From Agrococcus sediminis (lineage in GTDB: Bacteria; Actinomycetota; Actinomycetes; Actinomycetales; Microbacteriaceae), in the NCBI RefSeq assembly GCF_007923295.1, contig NZ_VOIR01000012.1, positions 310,001 through 374,000 of the forward strand: a DNA stretch of 64,000 bases, read 5' to 3'. A program made the position numbers and the translations under genes. Shown here piece by piece: positions 28,909 through 35,617 of this stretch. Under the pieces are notes generated by a model. That model was given only the letters and a program-made list of their open reading frames with translations, made no database searches and was not told where the DNA came from. The number at the start of each line of letters is the position of its first letter. Position 1 is the stretch's first letter.

Positions 28909-29454
28909 TTGGCCGCCTACGACGTCGTCATCGAGATCCCCAAGGGGAGCCGCAACAAGTACGAGGTCGACCACGAGACGGGCCGCGTCTACCTCGACCG
29001 GGTGCTGTTCACGACCTTCGTCTACCCCACCGACTACGGCTTCTTCGAGGGCACGCTCGGCCTCGACGGCGACCCGGTCGACGCGCTCGTGCTGCTCGAG
29101 TACCCGGTGCCGCCGGGCGTCTTCGTGCGTGCGCGCCCGGTCGGCCAGCTCAACATGGAGGACGACGGCGGCATCGACACGAAGGTGATCTGCGTGCTGG
29201 AGAAGGACCCGCGCTGGGCCCACATCCAGGACATCGACGACGTGCCCCAGCAGATCCGCAACGAGATCGAGCACTTCTTCCTGCACTACAAGGACCTCGA
29301 GCCCGGCAAGTGGGCCAAGCTCGGCGACTGGGAGGGCGCGGAGGCCGCGGAGGCGACCGTCCAGGCCGGCATCGCCGCGTTCGACGCCGAGCACGGCGAC
29401 CAGACCGGCGAGTCGGTGGAGAAGCCCGAGGGCGGACGCGACATCGACGACTGA
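28909..29454 (+). CDS. ppa: Inorganic pyrophosphatase
   Basis: Hydrolyses pyrophosphate to phosphate; soluble family I enzyme of 181 aa. [16 protein letters not shown] opens the protein, and [12 protein letters not shown] and [11 protein letters not shown] are the metal-binding segments. I choose the TTG at 28909: AAGGAG lies 6 nt upstream and the family normally starts at this point. An in-frame ATG at 28873 begins at the last base of the -10 region and before the likely transcription start, so it cannot be used. The leader is about 30 nt. Confidence 0.95.
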   Translation: MAAYDVVIEIPKGSRNKYEVDHETGRVYLDRVLFTTFVYPTDYGFFEGTLGLDGDPVDALVLLEYPVPPGVFVRARPVGQLNMEDDGGIDTKVICVLEKDPRWAHIQDIDDVPQQIRNEIEHFFLHYKDLEPGKWAKLGDWEGAEAAEATVQAGIAAFDAEHGDQTGESVEKPEGGRDIDD

Positions 29455-29467
29455 CGCGCGCAACGAG

Positions 29468-29503
29468 ACGAAGGGGGCGCACCGCGAGGTGCGCCCCCTT
29501 CGT
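29468..29503. terminator. Bidirectional terminator between ppa and M23 gene
   Basis: Perfect 16-bp stem (left arm ACGAAGGGGGCGCACC) with a 4-nt loop between convergent genes, 14 nt from each stop. The arm begins like the clpC terminator (ACGAAG). Confidence 0.85.
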
Positions 29504-29516
29504 CGTGCCGGGTCGG

Positions 29517-30950
29517 TCAGCGCAGGTAGACGCCGCGGGCGTTGAGGAACGACTCGGGGTTGACGAGCGTGCCGCCGACGCGGATCTGGAAGTGCAGGTG
29601 GCAGCCGGTCACCCAGCCGGTGCTGCCCTCGTAGGCGATCACCTGTCCGGCGCTCACGCGCTGACCGGGAACGACGCTGGCGGGTCTGATCATGTGGTAG
29701 TACTCGGTCTGCACGCCGCCGCCATGGTCGATGTAGAGCATGTTCGCGCCATAGATGTCGCGGGAGCGGAGCGTCACGACGCCGCTGGCCGCGGCGTAAA
29801 TGGGCGAACCACAGCCGCCTGCGATGTCCACTCCGGCATGCAGCTTGCGGCCGAGCTGGCCGACCGGGTCGTTGCGCATCCCGTAGCCCGACGTGAAGCG
29901 TCCGTACAGGGGAGTCTGCCAGCCGCTGCTGGCGGGGGGCGCCACCGGGACGGAGCTGCCGCCACCGCTCGACGAGCCGCCTCCTCCCGAGCCGCCGCCA
30001 GCCGCAGCCCGAGCCGCGGCTTCCGCGGCGGCCTGCGCCGCGGCCTCGCGCTGGCGCTGCTGCTCGGCGAGCCAGCGCTGCCGCGCCTCCTCGGCCTCGC
30101 GGCGCTCGCGCTCGATGCGCAGCCGCTCCTGCTCGGCGAGGTACGCCTGCCAGCGCTGGCCGGCCTGGTAGTCGGCCTCGGTGGCGGCGCGGTTCTCGAC
30201 GAGCACCGACAGCTGCGCCTCGAGCACGACGCGGTTGTTCTGCTCCTCCTCGACAGCGGCCTGCGCGGCCATGGCGGCCTCCTGCGCGGCGAGGTAGGCG
30301 GCGTCGGCCTCCTCCTTGAGCTGGCCGAGCGCGTCGCGCGCGACGGCCGCCTGGTCCTGGAGGGCCTGCGCGGTGTTGGAGTCCTGCTGCGCCTGCTGGT
30401 AGAGCGAGTCGGCGGTGCCGGCGGCGCGATCCATGAGGTCGAGGCGGTAGAGCCAGCTGTCGGCAGAACCGGGGTTGGCGAAGAGCTCGGCGCTCATGTC
30501 GCCGGTGCCGCCGCTGCGGGCGAGCTGCGCGGCGAGCTGGCCGGCGGCGAGCTCGGACTCGCTGGCGCGGGCCGACGCCTCGTCGGCCTGCTCCTGCAGG
30601 CGCTGGGCGACCGCGACGGCCTCGTCGTAGACGCGCTGCGCCTCGATCGCCTCGGCGGCCTTCTGGTCGGAGAAGGCCTGCGCGTTCACGGCCTCGGTCT
30701 CGAGCTGCGCGATGAGGCCGCGGATCTGCTCGATCTGGGCGTTCTTCGCGGTCACGTTGCCGCGTGCGGCCTCGACCTCGGCCCACGTCGGGTAGCCCCA
30801 CTGGTCCTCGGCGTTGGCGCTCGGGGCTCCGGGCACGACCATGACGAGCACGAGGCTGGCGACTGCCGCAGCCGTGGCGAGGCCGTGGCGGAGGGCGCGC
30901 AGGCGCGACCGATCCGCGAGGCCTGGGGCCGGCCGGCTGGGGTGGGCCAT
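29517..30950 (-). CDS. Coiled-coil M23 metallopeptidase (EnvC/NlpD-like)
   Basis: Secreted peptidoglycan hydrolase or hydrolase activator, 477 aa. A signal peptide (about 20-47, ending NAEDQ) is followed by a long Ala/Glu/Gln-rich coiled coil (about 60-300), a Gly/Ser linker and the M23 domain (about 350-470). Zinc ligands are visible in HAGVD and HLHFQ. Such coiled-coil LytM proteins usually work at the division site or activate amidases. GGAG lies 5 nt before the ATG. A TAGCGT -10 (minus 31036-31041) lies in an unusually AT-rich stretch about 85 nt upstream. Confidence 0.92.
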   Translation of the reverse strand: MAHPSRPAPGLADRSRLRALRHGLATAAAVASLVLVMVVPGAPSANAEDQWGYPTWAEVEAARGNVTAKNAQIEQIRGLIAQLETEAVNAQAFSDQKAAEAIEAQRVYDEAVAVAQRLQEQADEASARASESELAAGQLAAQLARSGGTGDMSAELFANPGSADSWLYRLDLMDRAAGTADSLYQQAQQDSNTAQALQDQAAVARDALGQLKEEADAAYLAAQEAAMAAQAAVEEEQNNRVVLEAQLSVLVENRAATEADYQAGQRWQAYLAEQERLRIERERREAEEARQRWLAEQQRQREAAAQAAAEAAARAAAGGGSGGGGSSSGGGSSVPVAPPASSGWQTPLYGRFTSGYGMRNDPVGQLGRKLHAGVDIAGGCGSPIYAAASGVVTLRSRDIYGANMLYIDHGGGVQTEYYHMIRPASVVPGQRVSAGQVIAYEGSTGWVTGCHLHFQIRVGGTLVNPESFLNARGVYLR

Positions 30951-31035
30951 GTCGCTCCGTTCGAGCAGCGCGCGGCTGCATCAGTCAACATCGTGCACCC
31001 GGGCTGCGCCCGTGTCACGACACACATCGGGAGCC

Positions 31036-31041
31036 ACGCTA
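31036..31041 (-). promoter_or_regulatory. -10 element of the coiled-coil M23 gene
   Basis: TAGCGT on the minus strand in an AT-rich island (31030-31080), giving a leader of about 80 nt. The island also holds GTTCC direct repeats (31053 and 31066 on the plus strand). The rest of 30951-31214 shows only this promoter and that of the tRNA cluster. Confidence 0.35.
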
Positions 31042-31153
31042 TCAACTTTCATGTTCCACCTGAAGGTTCCGTTCAGCCGACACTGAGGCGGGTGTGTCGC
31101 CGGAACCGCCGCCCGGGTCACACCAGGGGCTCGCCGCGCGGGTCGGCCCCGGT

Positions 31154-31183
31154 TTGCACGGCGGCCTCCGCGTGCTGTAACGT
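31154..31183 (+). promoter_or_regulatory. Promoter of the tRNA-Glu/Asp/Phe cluster
   Basis: TTGCAC (31154-31159), 18-nt spacer, TAACGT (31178-31183), about 32 nt before tRNA-Glu. A second possible -10, TACGAT at 31308-31313, precedes tRNA-Asp. Confidence 0.5.
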
Positions 31184-31214
31184 CATCCCTCGGTAGTCAT
31201 GTGCTCCGGCGCAT

Positions 31215-31287
31215 GGCCCCATCGTTTAGCGGCCTAGGACACCGCCCTTTCACGGCGGCAGCACGGGTTCGAATCCCGTTGGGGTCA
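31215..31287 (+). tRNA. tRNA-Glu (UUC)
   Basis: Acceptor GGCCCCA pairs with TGGGGTC (one G-T pair), discriminator A. The anticodon stem CCGCC/GGCGG holds loop CTTTCAC with anticodon TTC at 31249-31251. The T arm CGGGTTCGAATCCCG is normal. CCA is not encoded. Confidence 0.95.
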
Positions 31288-31327
31288 CTCACTGCGGATT
31301 CACTCTGTACGATGGGACTACCGGTAT

Positions 31328-31405
31328 GGCCCTGTAGCGCAGTCTGGTTAGCGCGCCGCCCTGTCACGGCGGAGGTCGCGGGTTCAAGTCCCGTCAGGGT
31401 CGCCA
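31328..31405 (+). tRNA. tRNA-Asp (GUC), CCA encoded
   Basis: Acceptor GGCCCTG pairs with CAGGGTC, discriminator G at 31402, followed by an encoded CCA. The anticodon loop CTGTCAC gives GTC. The T arm GCGGGTTCAAGTCCCGT is normal. Confidence 0.95.
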
Positions 31406-31477
31406 TTGCCCTGGCCCTCTCTCACGAGAGGGCCTTGTGCAAGGGCGGGCTCCGGTCCGCCGGGTTCGAGAGAGCCA

Positions 31478-31550
31478 GGCTCTGTAGCTCAGTTGGTAGA
31501 GCGCACGACTGAAAATCGTGAGGTCACGGGATCGACGCCCGTCGGAGCCA
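31478..31550 (+). tRNA. tRNA-Phe (GAA)
   Basis: Acceptor GGCTCTG pairs with CGGAGCC, discriminator A, no CCA. The anticodon loop CTGAAAA gives GAA. The T loop reads ATCGACG, so position 54 is A and not the almost invariant T. Confidence 0.93.
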
Positions 31551-31555
31551 CAGCA

Positions 31556-31580
31556 GAAGCCCCCGCCAAGCGGGGGCTTC
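31556..31580 (+). terminator. Terminator of the tRNA cluster
   Basis: Perfect 11-bp stem GAAGCCCCCGC/GCGGGGGCTTC with a CAA loop, 6 nt after tRNA-Phe. Confidence 0.8.
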
Positions 31581-31710
31581 GTCGTTGGTGCGGCAATCCT
31601 GATCGTGCGACACGCCGCATCCGCCCGCCGCCCGCGGCGCCGGCCCGTCTGGCGCGAGCCCGCGACGCGACCTAGGCTCTCGACCGTGACGACGCCGATG
31701 CCGCCGACGG

Positions 31711-32031
31711 ATGCGTCCGGCGACGCATCCGGGACGGCCCGCCCCTCCCCCGCCCGCGCCTGGGCCGCGCGGCATCGCCGCGCTCGGGCTCACCGGCGCG
31801 GTCGTCGCCGCGGCCATGGCGGTGCTGTGGACGCTCGTCGTCCCCGAGCAGGCGGCTGCTGCGACGGGCGTGCAGCAGCTGGCGCTGCGCTGGGGCCACG
31901 CGGCGACCTGGGCGCTGCTCGCGGTCGTCGGCGCGCTGGTCGCCCTCGACGCCGCGCCGCGGCTGCGCTCCGCGCTCGCCTGGGCGAGCCTCGCCTGCTA
32001 CGCGGCGTTCCTGCTCGCGCTCTGGCTCTAG
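31711..32031 (+). CDS. Small membrane protein, unknown; 5' end possibly frameshifted
   Basis: A 106-aa protein with a Pro-rich N-terminus and three hydrophobic segments (about 23-46, 60-80, 86-105). The in-frame ATG is at 31711, but there is no ribosome binding site or -10 before it. A leaderless-type start does exist 25 nt upstream in another frame (TAGGCT at 31673-31678, 7 nt, GTG at 31686), which encodes the natural-looking [20 protein letters not shown] one-base change in the C-rich run at 31740-31760 would join them. The stop overlaps the stop of the convergent reductase gene. I do not recognise the family. Confidence 0.55.
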   Translation: MRPATHPGRPAPPPPAPGPRGIAALGLTGAVVAAAMAVLWTLVVPEQAAAATGVQQLALRWGHAATWALLAVVGALVALDAAPRLRSALAWASLACYAAFLLALWL

Positions 32032-32705
32032 TCGGCCAGCAGCCCGCGGAGCGTCGCGGCATCCTCGTTCGCACCGAAGGCGGGGAAGCCGGGCTGGAGC
32101 CGCAGCCCCGCCGCGAGCGACTCGAGCACGACCGGGTCGAAGCCGAAGCCGTCGACGAGCGCGGCGGCCTCGGTGACCGCGTCGGCGTCGTCGCCGGCGA
32201 CCGCGATCGCCCGGCGCTGCGGGTGGCCCGCCGGCCGCGGCCAGTCGGCGAGGTCGTGGTAGCCCATGTGGTTGAACGCCTTCACGACCCGAGCCCGCGG
32301 CATCGACTCCTGCACGATCACGCTCGTCGGCCGCTCGGGATCGGTGAACTCGTCGCGGATGCCGTCCGTCTCCCACCAGTAGTTCATCGCGTCGATGACG
32401 AGCCGCCCCTCGAGCGCCTCGACGGGCAGGCGGTGGTGCTGGCCAAGCGGCAGGGCGAGGATGACGACGTCGGCCGCGGCAGCCGCATCCGCGGACCGCA
32501 TCGCCTCCGCCCCCGGCGCCAGGTACTCGGCGATGAGCCGGATGCGCTCCGGGCTGCCGGAGCCCGCGATGAGCGTGCGGTGGCCCGCGGCGAGCGAGAG
32601 CCGCGCGAGCACCGTGCCGATCTTGCCCGCACCCAGGATCGCGACCGTGCGGGTCTCGCGGGGTCGGTCGATCGTGGCGGTGGTCGTCTCGACCTCATGC
32701 GGCAT
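32028..32705 (-). CDS. NADPH-dependent F420 reductase-like oxidoreductase
   Basis: A 225-aa protein with a Rossmann nucleotide-binding motif ([15 protein letters not shown], about 19-33) and the F420:NADP oxidoreductase layout ([33 protein letters not shown]). Family members move hydride between NADPH and F420 or act on other substrates; no F420 synthesis gene is in the window, so the cofactor is uncertain. The start at 32705 has GGGGGAG 7 nt upstream; the longer frame would run into the divergent promoter palindrome. Confidence 0.82.
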   Translation of the reverse strand: MPHEVETTTATIDRPRETRTVAILGAGKIGTVLARLSLAAGHRTLIAGSGSPERIRLIAEYLAPGAEAMRSADAAAAADVVILALPLGQHHRLPVEALEGRLVIDAMNYWWETDGIRDEFTDPERPTSVIVQESMPRARVVKAFNHMGYHDLADWPRPAGHPQRRAIAVAGDDADAVTEAAALVDGFGFDPVVLESLAAGLRLQPGFPAFGANEDAATLRGLLAD

Positions 32706-32788
32706 GCGGCTGCTCCCCCTGCTGTGGCTCTCGGATCCGACAACGCCCGCGGGCGCGCGGCGATTCCCGCGTGCGGCCCGGCACCCAC

Positions 32789-32808
32789 CGACCACCGTAC
32801 GGTGGTCG
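32789..32808. promoter_or_regulatory. Perfect 20-bp palindrome on the promoter of the 161-aa gene
   Basis: CGACCACCGTACGGTGGTCG is a perfect palindrome. It contains the -10 TACGGT (32798-32803) of the gene at 32810, so a bound regulator would occlude the promoter. It lies 84 nt upstream of the divergent reductase start. Confidence 0.5.
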
Positions 32809-32809
32809 C

Positions 32810-33295
32810 ATGCGGTACCGGTGGGATGCGGGAGCGGTCGAGGTCGACGGCGAGGAGGTCGCGCGCACGGGCGCGCGCTTCTGGAGCGAGTCCGCGGAGG
32901 TCGAGGTGCTCGGCGAGGACTGGGCGTTCCAGCACGGGCCGAGCGGCCTCGCGGCCGCGCGGGACGGCGAGGTCGCGATCGCGCTGGAGCGCGGCGGCCT
33001 GCTCGCGTCGCGATGGCGCATGGAGGGTCCGAGCGGCGCCACCGAGCTCGTGCGCACCACCAACTGGCTGCTCGGCGCGCTCTGCCTCGACCTCGAGCAG
33101 CGCGGCACGAGGATCGGCTCCGTCGCGCCGGCGGGCCCGTGGCGCTACCGGCCCGAGCTCGCGCTCGAGGCCGGCCTGACGCACGCCGAGGCGGTCTTCG
33201 TGCTGTGGGCCGCGTACCGCATGGAGATGCGACGGCCGGGCTCGCGCATCGCGATGTCGGGCTACGGCGGCGGTGCGAGCGGCGCCGTCGGCTGA
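32810..33295 (+). CDS. Hypothetical protein, beta-rich, 161 aa
   Basis: I do not recognise this protein. It has no signal peptide or membrane segment. The sequence alternates in beta-like fashion ([38 protein letters not shown]) and ends with a helical segment rich in Ala and Met. The pattern is loosely like LURP-one/tubby-related proteins, which I cannot confirm. The start is set by TACGGT exactly 6 nt upstream, inside a 20-bp palindrome. Confidence 0.65.
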   Translation: MRYRWDAGAVEVDGEEVARTGARFWSESAEVEVLGEDWAFQHGPSGLAAARDGEVAIALERGGLLASRWRMEGPSGATELVRTTNWLLGALCLDLEQRGTRIGSVAPAGPWRYRPELALEAGLTHAEAVFVLWAAYRMEMRRPGSRIAMSGYGGGASGAVG

Positions 33296-33297
33296 GC

Positions 33298-33741
33298 TCA
33301 GTCGGTCGAGTCGACGAGCGGCTCGCTCGCCGCGTCGGGCTCGGCGAAGCGGTGGAAGCGGCGCCCGCTGACGCGCGCGAGGTCGATGCGCACGAACTCG
33401 CGCTTCACCGTCGGCACGAGCGGATGGATGGGCAGCCGCTCGGCCGCCTCGACCTCGCTGCTCGACTCGAGCCGGCGCGCCTTGCCGTGGCCGATGACGC
33501 TCCACGCCTCCTTCGCCCCGATGTGGTCGATCTCGACGACCACGTCGTCGGCGAGCAGCACGCCCGCGAGCTTCGTGCCCGGCGCGGTGCGGAACGTGAT
33601 CGCGCCGCCGGCCGCGTGGTAGTTGATCGGGAACACCTCGAGGGCCTCGCCGACGCGGAACGCGATGCGCCCGAACTCGAACGCGGCCAGCAGCTTGTGG
33701 CACTCCGCCTCGCTGATCTCGTGCACCGGGTTCTCGTCCAT
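33298..33741 (-). CDS. Pyridoxamine 5'-phosphate oxidase-fold flavin-binding protein
   Basis: A 147-aa split-beta-barrel protein of the PPOX/F420 family: [18 protein letters not shown], then [15 protein letters not shown] and [20 protein letters not shown] fit the flavin or F420-binding barrel. Its substrate is unknown. CACGAT ends 6 nt before the ATG at 33741, a weaker form of the local leaderless signal. A longer frame to 33777 lacks support. It stands next to an F420-reductase-like gene, so an F420 link is possible. Confidence 0.8.
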   Translation of the reverse strand: MDENPVHEISEAECHKLLAAFEFGRIAFRVGEALEVFPINYHAAGGAITFRTAPGTKLAGVLLADDVVVEIDHIGAKEAWSVIGHGKARRLESSSEVEAAERLPIHPLVPTVKREFVRIDLARVSGRRFHRFAEPDAASEPLVDSTD

Positions 33742-33786
33742 GCCGTCATCGTGGCATCCCGGGCCGCGGCGCACCACCCCCGCCGG

Positions 33787-34419
33787 TCAGGGCTCGAGGC
33801 GCTCCTGCGCGAGCCGGGCGGCGAGCCCGGCCTCGTCGGCGAGGCGCGGCTCGGTCGTGCGCTCGGGGTTGATGCCCGCCTTGCCGGCGTAGAACGCGCG
33901 GATGCGGTCCATGTCGGTCGGGACATCCCCCGTGAGACGGATGGTCGGGCCGAGGCCCGTGGTGCCGGTGATCGAGTCGACGAAGCCGAGCGTGACGGGG
34001 ATCCCCGCGTCGTACGCGATGCGGTAGAAGCCGCTGCGCCAGTGCGTCGAGCTGCGCGTGCCGTCGGGCGTGACGACGATGGCGGCGCGAGGGTCGTGGC
34101 GCACGAGCTCGACCACGCGCTCGACGAGGCCCGCGGGGTCGTCGCGGTCGACGGGGATGCCGCCGAGCCAGTGCATGACGCCGCCGAACGGGCCCTGGAA
34201 CAGCTCTCGCTTGCCGAGCCAGCGCACCGGGAGCCGCGCATCCCACGTGATCGCGAGCATGAGCACGAAGTCGCGGTTGGAGGTGTGCGGGGCGCCGATC
34301 AGGAGGCGCGGGCCCACGTGCGCCGGCTGCTCGCGCACGAGCCGCCAGGGGCTGAGCCGCCAGTGCAGCTGCGCGATCGCGTGCCGCACGGGCTGCCGGC
34401 GGGAGGAGCCTCCGGTCAT
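33787..34419 (-). CDS. PlsC-like acyltransferase
   Basis: Probable 1-acylglycerol-3-phosphate or related acyltransferase, 210 aa. The HX4D catalytic motif is HTSNRD (45-50), followed by LGKRELF, GGIPVDRD and VTPDGTRS, equivalent to blocks II-IV (Asp in place of Glu in PEGTR). No clear membrane span. The ATG overlaps the desaturase stop (ATGA), so both act in one lipid operon. Confidence 0.82.
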   Translation of the reverse strand: MTGGSSRRQPVRHAIAQLHWRLSPWRLVREQPAHVGPRLLIGAPHTSNRDFVLMLAITWDARLPVRWLGKRELFQGPFGGVMHWLGGIPVDRDDPAGLVERVVELVRHDPRAAIVVTPDGTRSSTHWRSGFYRIAYDAGIPVTLGFVDSITGTTGLGPTIRLTGDVPTDMDRIRAFYAGKAGINPERTTEPRLADEAGLAARLAQERLEP

Positions 34420-35498
34420 CGCCTCGTCGCCAGCATCGGGCAGTCGAACGGGTCGCGGGCCGCGAGGCCGACGCGGTTCAGGTGCCGCACGACCGAGCCG
34501 TAGGCCTCGACGAGGTTGGTCTCGGTGTAGGGGATGCCGTGCTCGGCGCAATGCGCGCGCACGATCTCGCTCGCGGCACGCAGGTGCGGGCGCGCCATGT
34601 TGGGGAACAGGTGGTGCTCGACCTGGTAGTTCAGGCCGCCGAGCAGCATCGTCATGCCCCAGCCGCCGATGTTGCGGGAGGTGCGCACCTGCTTCGTGAA
34701 GAAGTCGAGGCGGGCGTCGCGGCTGACGGTCGGCATGCCCTTGTGGTTCGGGGCGAAGGATGCGCCCATGCCGACGCCGAAGACGGCCAGCTGCACGCCG
34801 AGGAACGCGAGCGCCATGAGCGGCGGCATGACCCACAGCAGGAAGGTGATCAGCAGCGTGAAGCGCAGCGTGATGAGCCCGAGCTCGAGCCAGCGGCCGT
34901 TGACCTCGCGGCGCTCGAAGAGCGTGGCGATCGACCGCACGTGCAGGTTGATGCCCTCGAACGTCAGCAGCGGGAAGAAGAGCCAGCCCTGCCGGCGGGT
35001 GATCCAGCGCTGGGCGCCGCGGGCTCGCTTGGCGTCGCTCGGGAGGAACGAGATCGTGTCGATCTCGATGTCGGGGTCGCGGCCGATCTGGTTGGGGTTC
35101 GCGTGGTGGCGCGAGTGCTTCGTCTGCCACCACTGGTGGCTGATGCCGACGACGCCCGCGGCGAGGATGCGGCCGAGCCGGTCGTTCGCGGGGCCGGACT
35201 TGAACACCTGGCGGTGCGAGGCCTCGTGCGCGATGAACGAGATCTGGGTGAGCACGACGCCGAGGGCGGCCGCGATGGCGAGCTGCCACCACGAGTCGCC
35301 GAGCAGCACCGAGCCGACGAGCAGGCCGACGAGGGCGACGCCGAGACCGGCCATCAGCCAGCCGTAGAAGCCGACGGTGCGCTCGAGCAGGCCGGCGTCG
35401 CGCACGGCGCGGGCCACGACGCGGAAGTCAGCCCGCGGCGCGTCGGTCTGCCGCTCGCTGGCGGGAATGGTCGAGCGGAGTGCTCCGGCGGTGATCAT
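34416..35498 (-). CDS. Membrane fatty acid desaturase
   Basis: Di-iron acyl-lipid or acyl-CoA desaturase, 360 aa, with four or more membrane segments. The three histidine boxes are HEASH (91-95), HSRHH (128-132) and QVEHH near 300. It would introduce a double bond, adjusting membrane fluidity. The start at 35498 is chosen because TACGCT (minus 35505-35510) ends 6 nt upstream; the frame continues to 35522 only through the promoter. It is coupled to the acyltransferase downstream. Confidence 0.9.
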   Translation of the reverse strand: MITAGALRSTIPASERQTDAPRADFRVVARAVRDAGLLERTVGFYGWLMAGLGVALVGLLVGSVLLGDSWWQLAIAAALGVVLTQISFIAHEASHRQVFKSGPANDRLGRILAAGVVGISHQWWQTKHSRHHANPNQIGRDPDIEIDTISFLPSDAKRARGAQRWITRRQGWLFFPLLTFEGINLHVRSIATLFERREVNGRWLELGLITLRFTLLITFLLWVMPPLMALAFLGVQLAVFGVGMGASFAPNHKGMPTVSRDARLDFFTKQVRTSRNIGGWGMTMLLGGLNYQVEHHLFPNMARPHLRAASEIVRAHCAEHGIPYTETNLVEAYGSVVRHLNRVGLAARDPFDCPMLATRR

Positions 35499-35504
35499 TC
35501 CTTC

Positions 35505-35510
35505 AGCGTA
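35505..35510 (-). promoter_or_regulatory. Leaderless -10 of the desaturase-acyltransferase operon
   Basis: TACGCT, then GAAGGA, then ATG at 35498. The GAAGGA touches the ATG, too close to work as a ribosome binding site. GCGTA (35506-35510) and TACGC (35516-35520) form a small inverted repeat over it. Confidence 0.5.
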
Positions 35511-35572
35511 TGGCGTACGCAATTCCGCTCGCGGTATGTACCCCTATGAGTCGGCCATGAGGGGCGGATGGC

Positions 35573-35606
35573 GAGAGGGGGATGCCGGCGCCGGCATCCC
35601 CCTCTC
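35573..35606. terminator. 34-bp perfect palindrome, terminator of acyl-CoA oxidase gene
   Basis: Two 17-base arms (left GAGAGGGGGATGCCGGC) meet without a gap. It starts 12 nt after the acyl-CoA oxidase stop and insulates it from the desaturase promoter on the same strand. Confidence 0.75.
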
Positions 35607-35617
35607 CTCCCGCTCGG

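Noticed and set aside
31518-33179. 553-aa plus-strand frame across the tRNA end and the reductase
   Set aside because: It begins inside tRNA-Phe, runs antisense to the reductase gene and has no recognisable domain.
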